Source: Stentor coeruleus
Lineage: Eukaryota > Ciliophora > Heterotrichea > Heterotrichida > Stentoridae
Assembly (NCBI GenBank): GCA_001970955.1
Contig: MPUH01000174.1
Span: 1 to 64,000, forward strand
Direction of reading: 5' to 3'
DNA length: 64,000 nucleotides
The position numbers and the translations under genes were made by a program. The notes under the pieces were generated by a model. The model did no database searches, was not told where the DNA came from, and saw only the letters and a list, made by a program, of their open reading frames with translations. This document shows positions 61,140 through 64,000 of the stretch, one piece after another. Each line of letters starts with the position of its first letter. Position 1 is the stretch's first letter.

Positions 61140-63365
61140 TTAAAATATAAAGCAATGGTTTTATATGGAAAAACAATGAATAATTTATTATAATGGGATT
61201 TCATTTTGAATAAGGTCGTATTATATATAAAGGCCCTAGGCTGAAAATTTTATTTGCATATGATTATGAAAAAGAAGTTTTTATGATTTAGCTTTAAATT
61301 TTATTATTGGTTTTTTAAGGGTTTATTGAAGATTTAATAATAAATTCTGTAATTTTGGCTTTTGTATTTAGAAAAGAGTATATATATGAGTTTATTATAT
61401 CACGGATATGCTTATTATATAAATTCCATATAACTGTAATAGATAATTGACTTAAAGATTTATATTTCCATTAAGAATGTTTATTAATTCTACCCTTAAT
61501 ACATCAAATTACTCTTATTAACAATTATTACATAATAAAACTTAGTAAAATTATATAATACAGAATAAGTATTATTTATAAAAATAATTATCTGAGGTAA
61601 TTATTAATATACAATTTTCAAAGCGTAATTTTTCAATTTCACCACATTAAAAGTTTCTAATATAAATAGTTTTTCTTTTTTAATAGAGCATCTCGCTTCT
61701 TGTTTTAAAATATCTTTATTTCAGCCGCTTTTAAATTTGCATTTTTTAATTTATATATGCTTCCTTGACAATATAAATAGGCTTTCTGAAATAGATTTAT
61801 TTTGTTTTACTTTAAAATTTTACTTTTTGTGTAATTTAATCCTTGCTTATTAAAATCTTCAATTTATGTTTTAGAACTTTTTAAGCTTCTTTGCAATTAG
61901 AAGTTTTCAATAATATTTTATTAATTTTCTTAAGCATCTTTGTCAATTCTTTATTCATGATGTCGGATTATATAAATGAAGAAGAAACTAATAAGAATGA
62001 TAAATCTTAAAAAATTCTTATTTCTAGACTTAAGGTCATTATAATTATTTTCTTGTATAGATTTTTATTTGAAATTCTGTAATAAAATTATAATTTTCTC
62101 TGGAGAATTTTTTGAAAGGAACTTGGATTATATTTTAAAATTGTTAAAGTTTTTTTTTTTCATAACATGAAATTATTCTTATAGGATGAGATAGATGGCT
62201 TGTGAATAGAATAAAAAAAGGATTGTTTTGTAAAATATTGATCTAAAGTCTTCTAAGATTTAAATTTTAGGTTTTTAAAAATAAATGATCTTGAAATTTT
62301 TTTTTCATTGGTTTAAAGGATGATAAATTAATTTTAGCTTTTGTTTTTGTAATCAAATATCAAAAAATATCTTTTCTCGTATAACTCTTTGAAATCACAT
62401 TTGCAATTTATAATATAAAACCCATAATTTATAAAAGGCGATTTTCCGTTAGAAATAAAGAATGGAATTATATTCAAAAAATCAAAATATCTAGATTTGC
62501 ATATAGCCTTAGTTTTCCAAATCTTTAATGCTTTTTGACTTTTATTTTAGATTAAATCCTGGACTAAAATCAGTTTTGATTAAAATTTCAATTCAGAGTA
62601 CGTCCACCACTTTACTATTTCAATAATTCATTTTTATGTAAATAATAGTTAACTAATCACTATAATAAGTTTATTATAATCTAAATAAAACAGACACAGA
62701 AAACTTTTGTTAATAATATTAATACTGTTGAATGCTTTGAAAAGTCTTAATTTTATTATATATAGGCTTTTGAATAATTTTCAAATATTTTTTAATCATA
62801 TTTTTAATAAAATCCTATTCATCTCTACTAAATAATTAAAATATCTTATGTAATATGATATAAAAATAGAAACAGTAATAGACAAAATAAAGATATGATG
62901 GAGAAATTATTTTAAATTTAAATATGAGTTTGATGCTAAAATAGAAGAAAACATAAATATGTTATAAGTTTGATATAAATACAAGAAACAATATAAAATA
63001 AATTTTATGTTTAGTCTCGAGGATAAATGTGTGGAAATAAAAAGAAATGATATAAATGAATTATAAGTTGATGTAGAAATTAAGAAAATCTAATAATTTT
63101 TAACAACATAATTCTTTCAATATCATATACAAGTTCTCATCTAACTTAGTTCTATGAGCTATTTTAATGTGTATCAATCAGCATGCCTTATTAGCAAAGA
63201 TTAAAAACCAACCTTTCTTGAGTAAAAATATGGATATAATTGTATTCATATATTTACTAAAAGTTACTACTTTAATTATTACCATTCAAAAATGTATTTA
63301 TTATCCATATATAAACATATAAATAAACTAATTCACAGATATTTAATCCTATCTACATTCATAAT
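61140..63365. other. Long AT-rich spacer
   Basis: About 2.2 kb, the longest gene-free stretch here. Lys/Glu-rich broken frames at about 62890-63090 may be debris of a coiled-coil gene. Nothing I can support. Confidence 0.35.
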
Positions 63366-64000
63366 CTAACTCTGAATTAATCTAACATGCATAAGCGCTC
63401 TAGGTATAAGTCCTTCACTCTGTAAACTTCCATCTCTAACCACTTTTGGAGGGAATCCTGACACAATCTCAATATTCTCAAACCCTTTAGTTTCCAAAAA
63501 CAAATACAAAACATCAATTTTCGTGTCTTGTAAAAACCTTCTTTCAAGTTTTTCTCCAGAAGGAAGTCTAAAAGTTATCTGTGTAACATAAGGCCCAGCA
63601 GGTGGTTCTTCTCCAATCATCCTCTCTTTCTTATTCTTTTTTTCCTCCTCTTCCCTTATCCTCCTTTCCTCAGCTTGTCTTTGTTCATAAACCAATAACA
63701 ATCTTTTACTTTCTTCTTCAGCTTTTCTAATTTCAATTTCTTCAGCTTCTCTTAATTCTCTTTCCTGCTGTTCTCTTATCATCCTATCTTGTATTTTCTG
63801 TACATCATCATTAATACTTTGATCTCCAATTCTGTTTATTAAAAAGTTTCTAAGTTGACTTTTACTAGGTGCCAAAGTTAATTTTTCAAGAGCTTCTGAT
63901 GTAAAAGGATCAATCATGACAAATACTACAGCTTGATCATCTGAATATCGAGCTATAGTTAAAGACCCTTCTTCACTTGTAGCAAGATAAGCTAAAAATA
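63366..64000 (-). CDS. UBX-domain protein, FAF2/UBXD8- or UBXN7-like (5' end beyond the window)
   Basis: Adaptor of the p97/Cdc48 unfoldase. The frame is open to the window edge, so the N-terminus is missing; 210 residues are visible. The edge segment (TSEEGSLTIARYSDDQAVVF onward, then a stretch ending in a FLINRIGDQ helix) suits the end of a UAS thioredoxin-like domain. A charged coiled coil (REQQERELREAEEIEIRKAE) follows, as in FAF2. The UBX domain (VTQITFRLPSGEKLERRFLQ onward) ends the protein. In it the FPR-type loop that contacts p97 reads SGFPPKVV, so Arg is replaced by Pro. Order UAS-coil-UBX supports the FAF2 type. Confidence 0.85.
   Translation of the reverse strand, partial: FLAYLATSEEGSLTIARYSDDQAVVFVMIDPFTSEALEKLTLAPSKSQLRNFLINRIGDQSINDDVQKIQDRMIREQQERELREAEEIEIRKAEEESKRLLLVYEQRQAEERRIREEEEKKNKKERMIGEEPPAGPYVTQITFRLPSGEKLERRFLQDTKIDVLYLFLETKGFENIEIVSGFPPKVVRDGSLQSEGLIPRALMHVRLIQS

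Noticed and set aside
1-64000. Genetic code with TGA as tryptophan (Blepharisma type)
   Set aside because: Conserved tryptophans are TGG in every gene read here and no conserved gene is interrupted by an in-frame TGA. TGA is simply rare.
1-64000. tRNA genes, rRNA genes, CRISPR arrays, intact transposons
   Set aside because: Looked for T-loop strings, rRNA blocks, regularly spaced repeats and terminal inverted repeats; none was convincing.

Overview
The window looks like macronuclear DNA of a heterotrich ciliate, most like Stentor. The evidence is very AT-rich spacers, compact single-ORF genes, and introns of exactly 15 nt. Seven introns could be defined; all begin GTA, end AG and carry an A at intron position 10. 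The ciliate-type protein set (kinesin, TTLL tubulin ligase, EF-hand kinase, NEK and Aurora-like kinases, TPR proteins) agrees. Long frames with many TGG tryptophans read through in the standard code, yet of 33 gene ends I could place 20 are TAA, 12 TAG and only one TGA, and that TGA is followed at once by TAG. The species assignment is inference.

Layout. 0-5 kb: 5'-terminal part of the REV3 (DNA polymerase zeta) gene on the minus strand, a 7TM receptor, a decayed WD40 gene and a relic of a Merlin/IS1016-like DNA transposase. 5-15.7 kb: chitin synthase with a decayed partial copy behind it, a coiled-coil protein, RRP36, an intron-containing small Tim chaperone whose stop codon abuts that of a converging membrane-protein gene, an IQ-motif protein, a two-TM protein and an aspartyl-protease homologue that has lost catalytic motifs. 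16-29 kb: kinesin-1, a PKA regulatory subunit, a zinc-finger protein, a large TPR protein, a CDPK-type kinase and an older broken CDPK. 29-42.5 kb: TBC Rab-GAP, coiled-coil protein, methyltransferase, a large disordered protein, NEK kinase, a CTFRPK-motif protein and a coiled-coil protein with one intron. 42.4-50.7 kb: a DEAH-helicase N-terminal relic, then a dense block with an Aurora-like kinase, an ankyrin-AGC kinase, a PKA-catalytic-like kinase and two adjacent proteins ending in CaaX-like boxes. 50.7-64 kb: TTLL polyglutamylase, an FHA-like protein, truncated hemoglobin, alpha-carbonic anhydrase, a flavin monooxygenase and a UBX protein running off the right edge.

The genes are mostly housekeeping and signalling. 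Two themes recur: cyclic-nucleotide and calcium signalling (PKA-R, PKA-C-like, AGC, CDPK), and cilium or cytoskeleton (kinesin, TTLL, NEK, Aurora-like, CTFRPK protein). Several members of both sets have degenerate key motifs. Three single-N positions (27148, 30160, 38280) are each flanked by an exact 74-82 bp duplication. They look like unmerged contig overlaps, and one inserts 27 false codons in the NEK gene. I found no tRNA, rRNA, CRISPR array or complete mobile element, and no convincing new multi-gene system.
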